Source: a virus. From it: 21,037 nucleotides of DNA. A program made the position numbers and the translations under genes. Location of the stretch: IMG/VR virus record IMGVR_UViG_3300025083_000268, positions 1 through 21,037 of that record; one strand, written 5' to 3'. Shown in pieces: positions 16,031 to 20,703 of the stretch; position 1 is the first letter of the stretch; each line of letters opens with the position of its first letter. Below the pieces are notes generated by a model that was given only the letters and a program-made list of their open reading frames with translations, did not search any database and was not told where the DNA came from.

Positions 16031-16336
16031 ATGGCTAGAAGAAAGAAAGCGGTTACAGGACTTATTAATGAACTTGCAGCACAGCTTGACCTTGCCAAAG
16101 ACCCAAATATCCTTGTATTTACACCCCTTGGAGGACTAGGACCTATAGATATTGTTACTTTAAATATGTCTACTTGTGAGTATACTGCTTATGATGTTAA
16201 AACTAAAAACTATAGAAAAAAAGATTACATCCCTAGTGATGGCTATAAGAGAAATGCTAAAGGATCTCTTATCAACCGCCAAGCAACTATGGAACAAAAG
16301 AAACTAAAGGTAAAAATTATCTATGCAACTATCTAA
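16031..16336 (+). CDS. Minimal PD-(D/E)XK nuclease-like protein
   Basis: This 101-residue protein has a basic N-terminus (MARRKKAVTG), a helix with a conserved-type Glu (E14 in LINELAAQLDLA), then a strand pair LVFTPLGGLGPIDIVTLN and YTAYDVKTKNY. D40 and D55-x-K57 are spaced like the metal-binding core of the PD-(D/E)XK nuclease fold (E...D...(D/E)xK), and a later helix carries Q84. In phages such small enzymes serve as resolvases or DNA-repair/packaging nucleases. The call rests on this motif pattern alone, and its setting among lysis genes is unexpected. It overlaps the endolysin gene by 14 bases. If the motif is a coincidence, it is simply a small basic unknown. Confidence 0.5.
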   Translation: MARRKKAVTGLINELAAQLDLAKDPNILVFTPLGGLGPIDIVTLNMSTCEYTAYDVKTKNYRKKDYIPSDGYKRNAKGSLINRQATMEQKKLKVKIIYATI

Positions 16337-16808
16337 ACATTTTAAACTAGAAGAATTTACTAAATCAATGACAGCAACTCGTAAGGGTATTGATAATACA
16401 CCTGGAGCTGGTGATATTAAAAACCTTGAGAATGTTTGTTATGAAATATTAGAACCAGTAAGAGCCAAGTTTGAGAAACCTATAACTGTTACATCAGGAT
16501 ATAGATCAGAAGCATTATGTGAAGCTATTGGTTCAAAGAAAACTTCACAACACGCAAAGGGTCAGGCAGTAGACTTTGAGATTGCAGGTGTACCTAACAT
16601 TCAAGTAGCTTATTGGTTAGAAAACAATGTAGACTTTGATCAATTAATATTAGAGTTTTATAATCCAGATGATCCTGCTGGTGGTTGGGTTCATGTATCT
16701 TACAACGAATCAGGATCAAATAGAAAGCAAGTCTTAACTTATGATGGTAAGAAGTTCGACAATGGCTTACCAGACATGGAGTGGAAAGATGGAAAGGTAG
16801 TAGGATAA
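16323..16808 (+). CDS. Endolysin, M15-family peptidase (Peptidase_M15_3 type)
   Basis: The 161-residue enzyme shows the M15A/DD-carboxypeptidase-like zinc site. SGYRS is at 58-62; SQHAKGQAVDF at 75-85 provides H77 and D84; GWVHVSY at 121-127 provides H124, preceded by an acidic strand (LILEF, E111) that fits the catalytic base. The N-terminus (LSKHFKLEEFTKSMTATRKG) is the usual lead-in of this family. Such proteins cleave peptide cross-links in murein to release progeny. There is no signal peptide, so passage through the membrane needs a holin, and a good candidate follows through a TAATG overlap. All expected metal ligands are present, so it should be active. Confidence 0.9.
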   Translation: MQLSKHFKLEEFTKSMTATRKGIDNTPGAGDIKNLENVCYEILEPVRAKFEKPITVTSGYRSEALCEAIGSKKTSQHAKGQAVDFEIAGVPNIQVAYWLENNVDFDQLILEFYNPDDPAGGWVHVSYNESGSNRKQVLTYDGKKFDNGLPDMEWKDGKVVG

Positions 16809-17185
16809 TGTGGTTAGGTGCGATTAAACTTGCAGTTCAAGCAGGATCTCATATATACAAAAAAAAGCAGCAAACAAAAATGCTGATGGCAGATGCACAA
16901 ATGCGTCATGCAGAAAAGATGAGTAGTGGTGAACTGGAATATAAAGCGAAGATTATTGAGAGCAATGATAATGGTTGGAAAGATGAGTTTGTACTCATTC
17001 TTATATCCCTTCCTATGCTGCTATTGGCTTATTCTGTTTTCTCTGACGATCCTGACATTCGTGCAAAGCTAGACTTATTCTTTGAGTATTTTAAAAACCT
17101 ACCTTATTGGTATCAAGCTATATTTATAGGTGTAATCTCTGCAATCTATGGTCTTAAAGGTGCAGATATAATGAGAAAGAAATGA
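16808..17185 (+). CDS. Two-TM membrane protein, holin candidate
   Basis: I use the ATG at 16808, on the stop of the endolysin gene. An ATG 27 bases upstream would lengthen the overlap without a ribosome site. The 125-residue product has a helical, Lys/Met/Ala-rich N-terminal part (about 1-55), a membrane segment at about 60-78 (EFVLILISLPMLLLAYSVF), a short loop of about 20 residues, and a second segment at about 100-116 (YWYQAIFIGVISAIYGL) ending in a basic tail IMRKK. Size, topology and the neighbouring endolysin fit a holin. The same layout is common in marine podoviruses. Pore formation is inferred. Confidence 0.75.
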   Translation: MWLGAIKLAVQAGSHIYKKKQQTKMLMADAQMRHAEKMSSGELEYKAKIIESNDNGWKDEFVLILISLPMLLLAYSVFSDDPDIRAKLDLFFEYFKNLPYWYQAIFIGVISAIYGLKGADIMRKK

Positions 17186-17394
17186 CACTACTAGCATTTG
17201 ATATAGGTCTTGTAAAAAATTATAATGAAAAAAAATATCTATTACACTTTCAATGGAATGATGGTAAAGAAAAAGTTTATAGATATGCTCTAGTTGAAGA
17301 GATAGACTTAAATAAAATAGATCATAAATTAAAAATAAAAGAAGATGAAGTAGGATTAACTCAACAAGAAATATGGGAAAAGAAATACAAATGA
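17182..17394 (+). CDS. Small charged protein of unknown function
   Basis: The 70-residue protein starts in an ATGA overlap with the holin candidate and ends in an ATGA overlap with the next tiny gene. It has a beta-like first half (YLLHFQWNDGKEKVYRYALV) and a charged helical second half with many Lys and Glu (HKLKIKEDEV, QQEIWEKKYK). The 'LHF..N....VYRY.LV' stretch is shared with the 66-residue protein at 677-877, so the two may be distant paralogues. No catalytic residues or membrane segment are seen and no function can be given. Confidence 0.65.
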   Translation: MTLLAFDIGLVKNYNEKKYLLHFQWNDGKEKVYRYALVEEIDLNKIDHKLKIKEDEVGLTQQEIWEKKYK

Positions 17395-17504
17395 AAAATA
17401 TATCCACATCATACTCACAACAATACAGTAAGAAGGTAACTCTGTTATCTCAACAAACTGGTAAAAAAAAGAAAAAGAAACCTAAATATAAAAAGAAAAA
17501 GTAA
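17391..17504 (+). CDS. 37-residue poly-lysine protein
   Basis: A tiny gene in an ATGA overlap with the previous gene and a TAATG overlap with the next. Its product begins with a Ser/Gln/Tyr-rich part (MKNISTSYSQQYSKKVTLLS) and ends in 13 residues of which 11 are Lys (KKKKKKPKYKKKK). The coupled overlaps on both sides and the gap it fills are the evidence for translation. The polycationic tail suggests binding to nucleic acid or another polyanion, possibly packaged DNA or the ribosome. No family is recognised. Confidence 0.55.
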   Translation: MKNISTSYSQQYSKKVTLLSQQTGKKKKKKPKYKKKK

Positions 17505-17638
17505 TGGCTCGACAAAAGTTTACACATTTTGTACCTAGAGATAAGCCAAAGAAAAGACCTGGTGTACATAAGAAATCACAAAATAAAAATGAGAAGAGAC
17601 AAAAGAAACAAACAAGATATAAAGGTGGTGGTAGATAA
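17504..17638 (+). CDS. 44-residue highly basic protein
   Basis: The product starts MARQKFTHFVPRDKPKKRPG and is rich in Lys, Arg, Gln and His through to a GGGR end, with almost no acidic residues. The opening ARxKFTHFVPRxxPKKRPGxHKK is a pattern I associate with small proteins of marine phages, from memory and not from a search. It is probably an extended, nucleic-acid-binding peptide, like the loose basic tails of ribosomal proteins. The gene begins on the stop of the poly-lysine gene. It is too short for most gene callers, but overlaps and composition make it likely real. Confidence 0.6.
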   Translation: MARQKFTHFVPRDKPKKRPGVHKKSQNKNEKRQKKQTRYKGGGR

Positions 17639-17647
17639 CAATGGATG

Positions 17648-17737
17648 ATGCAGATGGATTACAGATTTACAGCTATACTAATAATATTGTTATGCCTTAT
17701 GGCTATGTTTTTAGAACCAGGGTATCCAGTTAAATGA
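17648..17737 (+). CDS. 29-residue single-TM peptide
   Basis: The frame reads MQMDYRFTAILIILLCLMAM and then FLEPGYPVK, giving one strong membrane segment (about residues 8-21), and it ends in an ATGA overlap with the next gene. A second in-frame Met at 17654 could also start it. A competing frame from the ATG at 17641 gives a 30-residue peptide without such structure, ending four bases earlier. The hydrophobic segment and the coupled stop favour the frame given here. It could be a small inner-membrane protein that works with the one-TM coiled-coil protein that follows. Function unknown. Confidence 0.5.
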   Translation: MQMDYRFTAILIILLCLMAMFLEPGYPVK

Positions 17738-18099
17738 AAGTATCAGAGAATACAAATGTGAGTATGCCAATAAAAAATATGATTGGTATAGTTGTTGTTG
17801 TAGCTATGGGTATCTTTGCTTACACAGAAGTTACTGCCAGACTTACTTCACTTGAAACATCAAGAGAATTATTTCAAGCAGATCTACTTAAAAAATCAGA
17901 ACAAAAACCTACAGACCAAGAACAGTTTATGTTATTAGAATCTGTATTTGCAGATGTTGAAAAGCTACAGATAACACAAGAACAAAATATGACAAACAAA
18001 GTTAATATAGAATTTTTAAAAGATCAATTAGAAAAAGCATTAAAAGATATTGAAGAGTTAAAAGATAAAGTTAGAGCAAATGGTAATGGACATGGTTGA
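17734..18099 (+). CDS. One-TM coiled-coil protein
   Basis: The 121-residue product has a short polar N-terminus (MKVSENTNVSMPIKN), a membrane segment at about 15-31 (NMIGIVVVVAMGIFAYT) and then a long charged coiled coil (about 36-115, with EFLKDQLEKALKDIEELKDK near the end) finishing in a Gly/Asn/His tail. This N-in, C-out or reverse topology with one anchor and a long helix suits a spanin-like, holin-partner or cell-envelope tether protein. Similar proteins starting MKVSENTxxSMPI occur in marine phages as far as I recall, without known function. It is coupled to genes on both sides. Confidence 0.65.
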   Translation: MKVSENTNVSMPIKNMIGIVVVVAMGIFAYTEVTARLTSLETSRELFQADLLKKSEQKPTDQEQFMLLESVFADVEKLQITQEQNMTNKVNIEFLKDQLEKALKDIEELKDKVRANGNGHG

Positions 18100-18307
18100 A
18101 ACAGTAGTAGCATTATTGATGATTATTAATGGAGAAATTAAAGAACACAGAATACAAGAATCTATGAGTAATTGTTTGAAAGGTAAAAGAATTGCAGATC
18201 GTGGTGATAAAGGTAGTAATATACAACATCAATGTATTCGTAGTAAAGCAGAATTAGAGAAAAATATAGATGGATCTTTTTCAATTAAAAAATTAATATT
18301 AAAATAA
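18092..18307 (+). CDS. Small conserved-looking protein (MVETVVALLM-type), unknown function
   Basis: In-frame Met codons at 18080, 18086 and 18092 are all possible. I chose 18092 because the product then starts MVETVVALLMIINGEIKEHR, the form I expect for this small protein, with an 8-base overlap of the previous gene. The 71 residues have a hydrophobic N-terminal stretch (about 4-12), a charged helix, two Cys (28 and 48) within a CLKGKRIADR ... QHQCIRSKAELE pattern, and a basic end IKKLILK. The N-terminus is short for a full membrane segment. Function is unknown. The gene ends in a TAATG overlap with the DUF6321-like gene. Confidence 0.6.
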   Translation: MVETVVALLMIINGEIKEHRIQESMSNCLKGKRIADRGDKGSNIQHQCIRSKAELEKNIDGSFSIKKLILK

Positions 18308-18588
18308 TGGCTATTAGAAAAACAACAAAAGGTAAGAACGCAAACTACAGACCTACAAAATCTGGAGCTGGTATGACAGCTAAAGGTGTTGCAAGATATA
18401 GAAGAGCCAATCCAGGATCAAAATTAAAAACTGCAGTAACAGGTAAAGTTAAGAAAGGTTCTAAAGATGCTAAGCGTAGAAAAAGTTATTGTGCTAGATC
18501 AGCAGGTCAGTTAAGAAACTCATCAGCTAAAACTAGGAATGATCCAAATTCTAGAATAAGACAAGCAAGAAGAAGATGGAAATGTTAG
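18307..18588 (+). CDS. Highly basic DUF6321-like protein
   Basis: The 93-residue, Lys/Arg/Ser-rich protein has segments GAGMTAKGVARYRRANPGSK (about 20-39), TGKVKKGSKDAKRRKSYCAR (about 45-64) and a C-terminal DPNSRIRQARRRWKC. This is the pattern of the family I know as DUF6321, found in phages and large DNA viruses. Function in the family is unknown. The extreme positive charge, conserved C-terminal RRWKC and near absence of acidic residues suggest nucleic-acid binding, for instance to packaged DNA. It starts on the stop of the previous gene and its last seven bases hold the start of the next one. Confidence 0.75.
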   Translation: MAIRKTTKGKNANYRPTKSGAGMTAKGVARYRRANPGSKLKTAVTGKVKKGSKDAKRRKSYCARSAGQLRNSSAKTRNDPNSRIRQARRRWKC

Positions 18589-18716
18589 ATAAAATTATAT
18601 ATAAATTTATTGGTTGGATAGATGGTTTGAATCAAAAGATCAATGATGTTTTTGATATGGACTTTACTAACTTTAGTAAAAGAAATAAAAAAAAGTGTAA
18701 GTGTGGCAAGAAATAA
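18582..18716 (+). CDS. 44-residue small protein with basic Cys tail
   Basis: The product begins MLDKIIYKFIGWIDGLNQKI, an amphipathic helix with aromatic residues, continues NDVFDMDFTNF and ends in a basic stretch with two Cys (SKRNKKKCKCGKK). It starts inside the stop region of the DUF6321-like gene (ATGTTAG) and shows a normal coding pattern for its whole length. The amphipathic start could lie on a membrane. A longer frame from the ATG at 18643 overlaps it, but the upstream part of that frame looks like a shadow. Function unknown. Confidence 0.6.
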   Translation: MLDKIIYKFIGWIDGLNQKINDVFDMDFTNFSKRNKKKCKCGKK

Positions 18717-18918
18717 AACTTGGAAGAAACCTGGAGAACAATCATTAATCTGTGGCTACTGTGAGTGGTGCAAAAAGATGCTTATGAGTGATGCAGGTGG
18801 ATGGATAGTTACAGCTAATAAACAAAGGTTTTGTCATGATGGTAAAGATGGTAGTTGCTTTGACAAATACTGTGTGTTAAAAATGAATCAACAAAAGGAG
18901 AACAATTATGTATGGTAA
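18703..18918 (+). CDS. Cys-rich zinc-binding-like small protein
   Basis: I use the GTG at 18703 (71 residues, MARNKTWKKPGEQ...), because the in-frame ATGs at 18643 and 18646 lie in a part that only shadows the preceding small gene. The Cys pattern is CGYCEWC at 17-23, then C44-H45, C52 and C57 (RFCHDG, GSCFDKYC). This could bind one or two zinc ions as a compact finger or ribbon. An AGGWIVTANKQRF strand pair lies between the two Cys groups. Such fingers usually bind nucleic acid or protein. No HNH catalytic pattern is complete. The GTG start has a poor ribosome site, so the exact start is uncertain. Confidence 0.6.
   Translation: MARNKTWKKPGEQSLICGYCEWCKKMLMSDAGGWIVTANKQRFCHDGKDGSCFDKYCVLKMNQQKENNYVW
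18895..18900 (+). promoter_or_regulatory. Ribosome-binding site of the 33-residue basic gene
   Basis: AAGGAG lies 7 bases before the ATG at 18908, still inside the Cys-rich gene. It is the only strong Shine-Dalgarno within the cassette of tiny genes and is direct support for translation of a gene that is otherwise too short to call. Confidence 0.6.
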
Positions 18919-19009
18919 ATCAAAAGGTAAAAGTAAGCTAACAGCTAAACAAAAAACTTTACCAAAATTCTTGCAAAAGAAAATTAAAAAATCTAAAAAG
19001 AAAAAGTAA
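18908..19009 (+). CDS. 33-residue lysine-rich protein
   Basis: The product is MYGKSKGKSKLTAKQKTLPK followed by FLQKKIKKSKKKK, so about half of all residues are Lys. The LTAKQKxLPxxLQKxI core looks like a short helix found in tiny phage proteins, which I recall but cannot verify here. A good AAGGAG precedes it and it ends in a TAATG overlap with the next gene. It is probably a polycation that binds nucleic acid. It overlaps the Cys-rich gene by 11 bases. Confidence 0.6.
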   Translation: MYGKSKGKSKLTAKQKTLPKFLQKKIKKSKKKK

Positions 19010-19149
19010 TGGCTAAAGTTTGTGCTAAAGGTAAAGCTGCTGCTAAACGAAAGTTTAAAGTATACCCATCTGCGTATGCTAATATGTATGCAAGTGGTGT
19101 ATGTAGTGGTAGAATAAAACCTAAAGGTACAAGAAAAAAAAGGAAGTAA
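19009..19149 (+). CDS. 46-residue basic protein with KVYPSAYANMYAS motif
   Basis: The product starts MAKVCAKGKAAAKRKFKVYP and continues SAYANMYASGVCSGRIKPKG before a basic end TRKKRK. The C-x-KGKAAAKRKFxVYPSAYAN(M/G)YAS core with a later Cys is a motif known to me from phages and from large DNA viruses of protists, often beside the family represented by the next gene. TAATG overlaps join it to genes on both sides. The function is unknown. The conserved Tyr/Ala-rich helix and the two Cys suggest a folded core rather than only a loose basic tail. Confidence 0.7.
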   Translation: MAKVCAKGKAAAKRKFKVYPSAYANMYASGVCSGRIKPKGTRKKRK

Positions 19150-19394
19150 TGTCAAAAGGTTTACGATCTTGGGTACAAGCTAACTGGGTAGACATTGCTA
19201 ATCCTAAAAAAAGTGGTGGCTTTCCTAAGTGTGGTCGTAGTGGTGGTGAAAAAAGAAAGAACTATCCTAAGTGTGTACCTGCTGCAAAAGCTAGATCAAT
19301 GTCTGCAAGTCAAAGAGCTTCTGCTGTATCAAGAAAAAAGAAAGCTGAGAGTAAAGGAAGATCAGGTAAGAAACCTAACTATGCTAGGACTTAG
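19149..19394 (+). CDS. Basic DUF5872-like protein
   Basis: The 81-residue protein has the pattern LRSWVQANWVDIANPKKSGG, then CGRSGGEKRKNYPKCVPAAKARSMS, then QRASAVSRKKKAE. I associate 'W..W(V)DI..PK..GG...CGR....YPKCVP..KA..M...Q..SAV.RK' with the family listed as DUF5872, present in phages and giant viruses. Two Cys (28 and 42) flank the basic loop. It is the last plus-strand gene, starting on the stop of the previous one and running 11 bases into the 3' end of the convergent DnaA-like gene. A DNA-binding or virion role is inferred from its charge and late position. Confidence 0.72.
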   Translation: MSKGLRSWVQANWVDIANPKKSGGFPKCGRSGGEKRKNYPKCVPAAKARSMSASQRASAVSRKKKAESKGRSGKKPNYART

Positions 19395-19920
19395 TTAGTT
19401 CTTCAAACTCCTGCCATATTGTTTGCTCATCATTCCAAAATCTTCTTCTATGCTGTTTCATTTGTATAGAATTTAAAACTGTAGTATGATCTTGTTCAAA
19501 AATTCTACCTATATCTGACAGACTCATCTTATATTTTTCATTTAATATATTATGAATAATGTTTCTAGCTCTTACAATATCTGTGGTTCTAGTCTTGGTA
19601 AATAATTCTTTCTTACTTACCTCATACTTAATACAAACTTTATTAATTACAGAGTCTATCTCTGCTTGTCTAGGTTTTCTAAACTGATAACCAATAATCT
19701 TTCTTTCCATTTGTCTTGGTACAATGTGTGTTTCTTTTATCTCGCTTACATGGTCAGACATTTTTTGTTGTGCTAACTCAAAACCTTTTCTAAATCCTTC
19801 TTCATATAACTGAAGCTGTTGTTCTGATAATAAAAAGAAAGCTATCTTATGCTTATAAATAAAGTCGTTGTTGTTTATTTTTTTAATATGTTTTTGAAAC
19901 TCTTGTTTAATTAAAGTCAT
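19384..19920 (-). CDS. Protein with a stand-alone DnaA C-terminal DNA-binding domain
   Basis: The 178-residue protein carries, at about 87-158, a clear DnaA domain IV. EIDSVINKVCIKYEVSKKEL leads to the basic loop RTTDIVRARNIIHNIL (111-126), then MSLSDIGRIFEQDHTTVLNS (132-151), which includes the family signature DHTTV at 144-148. This helix-turn-helix binds DnaA boxes. There is no AAA+ ATPase domain, so it cannot act as a full initiator. The N-terminal part (1-86) is helical and unlike DnaA domains I-III. Likely roles are phage origin recognition, competition with host DnaA, or transcription control. A GTAGGGGATCT leader supplies a ribosome site. Confidence 0.88.
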   Translation of the reverse strand: MTLIKQEFQKHIKKINNNDFIYKHKIAFFLLSEQQLQLYEEGFRKGFELAQQKMSDHVSEIKETHIVPRQMERKIIGYQFRKPRQAEIDSVINKVCIKYEVSKKELFTKTRTTDIVRARNIIHNILNEKYKMSLSDIGRIFEQDHTTVLNSIQMKQHRRRFWNDEQTIWQEFEELTKS

Positions 19921-19968
19921 AGATCCCCTACAGATTTGTTTGTTTTTTTTCAGCAGTAATTCTAATGA

Positions 19969-20133
19969 CTATCTAGTTGTCATTAAAAGTTCTTTTGCCT
20001 TCTCAATTTTCCAAAACAATCTGTAAGAATCTTTTTGATACTTACTTACTTGTCTCTTTGCTTCCAGGAACTTCTCGTGTTTCTTCGCTTGAAGATCCCT
20101 GTACTTTTGAAGGCGAGTCTTTAACTCTTCCAT
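19969..20133 (-). CDS. 54-residue basic coiled-coil protein overlapping the upstream gene
   Basis: The frame reads MEELKTRLQKYRDLQAKKHE then KFLEAKRQVSKYQKDSYRLF and ends WKIEKAKELLMTTR. It is a charged helical protein with no stop and a natural heptad pattern. AAGGAG lies 4 bases before its ATG. Its first 92 bases overlap, in another frame, the end of the 84-residue gene, and the rest fills a stretch that would otherwise be empty before the DnaA-like gene. Those points make it likely real although short. The function is unknown. A small helical regulator or binding partner fits the composition. Confidence 0.6.
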   Translation of the reverse strand: MEELKTRLQKYRDLQAKKHEKFLEAKRQVSKYQKDSYRLFWKIEKAKELLMTTR

Positions 20134-20296
20134 CTTTCTCCTTTGTTACTTTAGTAAAGTCTAATTTAATATTCTCAACTTTACATTCTACAACTTCCCC
20201 TTGTGCGTTGGGGTCGGCAGCTTTCTCTACTTCATCAAATCTTTCAACTAACTGAAAATTAGCTTCGCCAGATTTAATTCTTAAATACTTAATCAT
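20042..20296 (-). CDS. 84-residue protein with disordered C-terminus
   Basis: The product starts MIKYLRIKSGEANFQLVERF, a likely beta-hairpin region, continues with acidic and basic segments (DEVEKAADPNAQGEVVECKV, ENIKLDFTKVTKEKDG), and ends in a low-complexity Ser/Glu/Lys tail that looks disordered. The start overlaps the stop of the DUF6378-like gene by 8 bases. The last third (about residue 55 on) is overlapped out of frame by the 54-residue gene, which may explain its loose composition. No family is recognised. It lies in the presumed early/replication block. Confidence 0.6.
   Translation of the reverse strand: MIKYLRIKSGEANFQLVERFDEVEKAADPNAQGEVVECKVENIKLDFTKVTKEKDGRVKDSPSKVQGSSSEETREVPGSKETSK
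20138..20143 (-). promoter_or_regulatory. Ribosome-binding site inside the upstream gene
   Basis: On the minus strand AAGGAG precedes the ATG at 20133 by 4 bases. It lies in codons for Lys-Glu of the 84-residue gene, which are fixed anyway by that protein's frame. It decides the start of the overlapping 54-residue gene, though the spacing is slightly short. Confidence 0.5.
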
Positions 20297-20588
20297 TTTT
20301 ATCTCTTTTGTCTATATCTTTTTTGTGTAGGTCAAAGGTCATATCATTATAGATAGATAGGTCATGATAGTTATCTGCTTTATAACCCTTGGTAGTCCTA
20401 AACAATTTGAGTGTCATCATGATTTGTCCTACTTGATATGGTCTTAATTTTTTTTTTAAATTCGGTGCTAATATTAAAGTAAATAGCTCTGCAAGTATAG
20501 TGAAATTGTATTGGTAATCGCCATAATCTTTCTGACGATCTGCTACAATCTTCTTCTTAATCTCTTTTTCTATGTCTGTAATTTTCAT
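20289..20588 (-). CDS. DUF6378-like protein
   Basis: The 99-residue protein starts MKITDIEKEIKKKIVADRQK and has the family-type segment RQKDYGDYQYNFTILAELFT (about 18-37), then QVGQIMMTLKLFRTTKGYKA and DNYHDLSIYNDM. The order 'R..DYG....NF..IA' followed by a helix and a late D-x-x-x-D-I-x-x-Y resembles phage proteins listed as DUF6378. Those acidic positions could bind metal, as in all-alpha nucleotide pyrophosphohydrolases, but that is inference. The minus-strand start has no clear Shine-Dalgarno. It overlaps the 84-residue gene and probably belongs to the DNA-metabolism block. Confidence 0.7.
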   Translation of the reverse strand: MKITDIEKEIKKKIVADRQKDYGDYQYNFTILAELFTLILAPNLKKKLRPYQVGQIMMTLKLFRTTKGYKADNYHDLSIYNDMTFDLHKKDIDKRDKND

Positions 20589-20703
20589 ATTGTTTTAAAG
20601 GTATGGCAGAAGAAAACAAATAAGAGGGAGCATTACCAGAAAGGGAAAGAGGTAATATGATTCGCTGCTCTAAAAAAACTTCCACCACACCATTTAACTA
20701 CAG
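20589..20703 (-). other. Longest gene-free stretch, with two small inverted repeats
   Basis: About 115 bases lie between the stop of the minus-strand gene at the window edge and the DUF6378-like start. No frame longer than about 16 codons is open here. The stretch holds an inverted repeat ATTACC/GGTAAT (20632-20637 and 20651-20656, 13-base loop) and, at its end, one arm of AACTACA/TGTAGTT (20696-20702 and 20712-20718, 9-base loop) that spans the stop codon of the upstream gene. A run of seven T follows on the minus strand about 15-20 bases later. It is a candidate for a promoter, weak terminator or RNA processing site; I cannot name a promoter box. Confidence 0.4.

Noticed and set aside
17099-17407. 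Minus-strand frame of 102 codons opposite the holin candidate and the 70-residue gene
   Set aside because: The hydrophobic Leu/Phe/Ile product is the antisense of Lys/Asp/Glu codons; the plus strand shows coupled genes.
17400-17408. ATATCCACA, one mismatch from the DnaA box; similar 8/9 matches at 1586-1594 and 6727-6735
   Set aside because: Isolated single-mismatch sites inside genes are expected by chance in AT-rich DNA and do not cluster, so no origin is claimed.
17465-17471. A AAA AAG in phase, the classical -1 slippery heptamer
   Set aside because: A -1 shift leads to a stop within five codons, no stimulatory hairpin is seen, and the run is explained by poly-lysine coding.
18877-19155. 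Minus-strand frame of 92 codons opposite the tiny basic genes
   Set aside because: Its Phe/Ser-rich product is the mirror of Lys/Arg-rich codons; the plus-strand genes carry recognised motifs.
19977-20255. 92-codon plus-strand frame opposite the minus-strand small genes
   Set aside because: Antisense to two better supported genes; the product is Ser/Thr/Leu-rich with no family resemblance.
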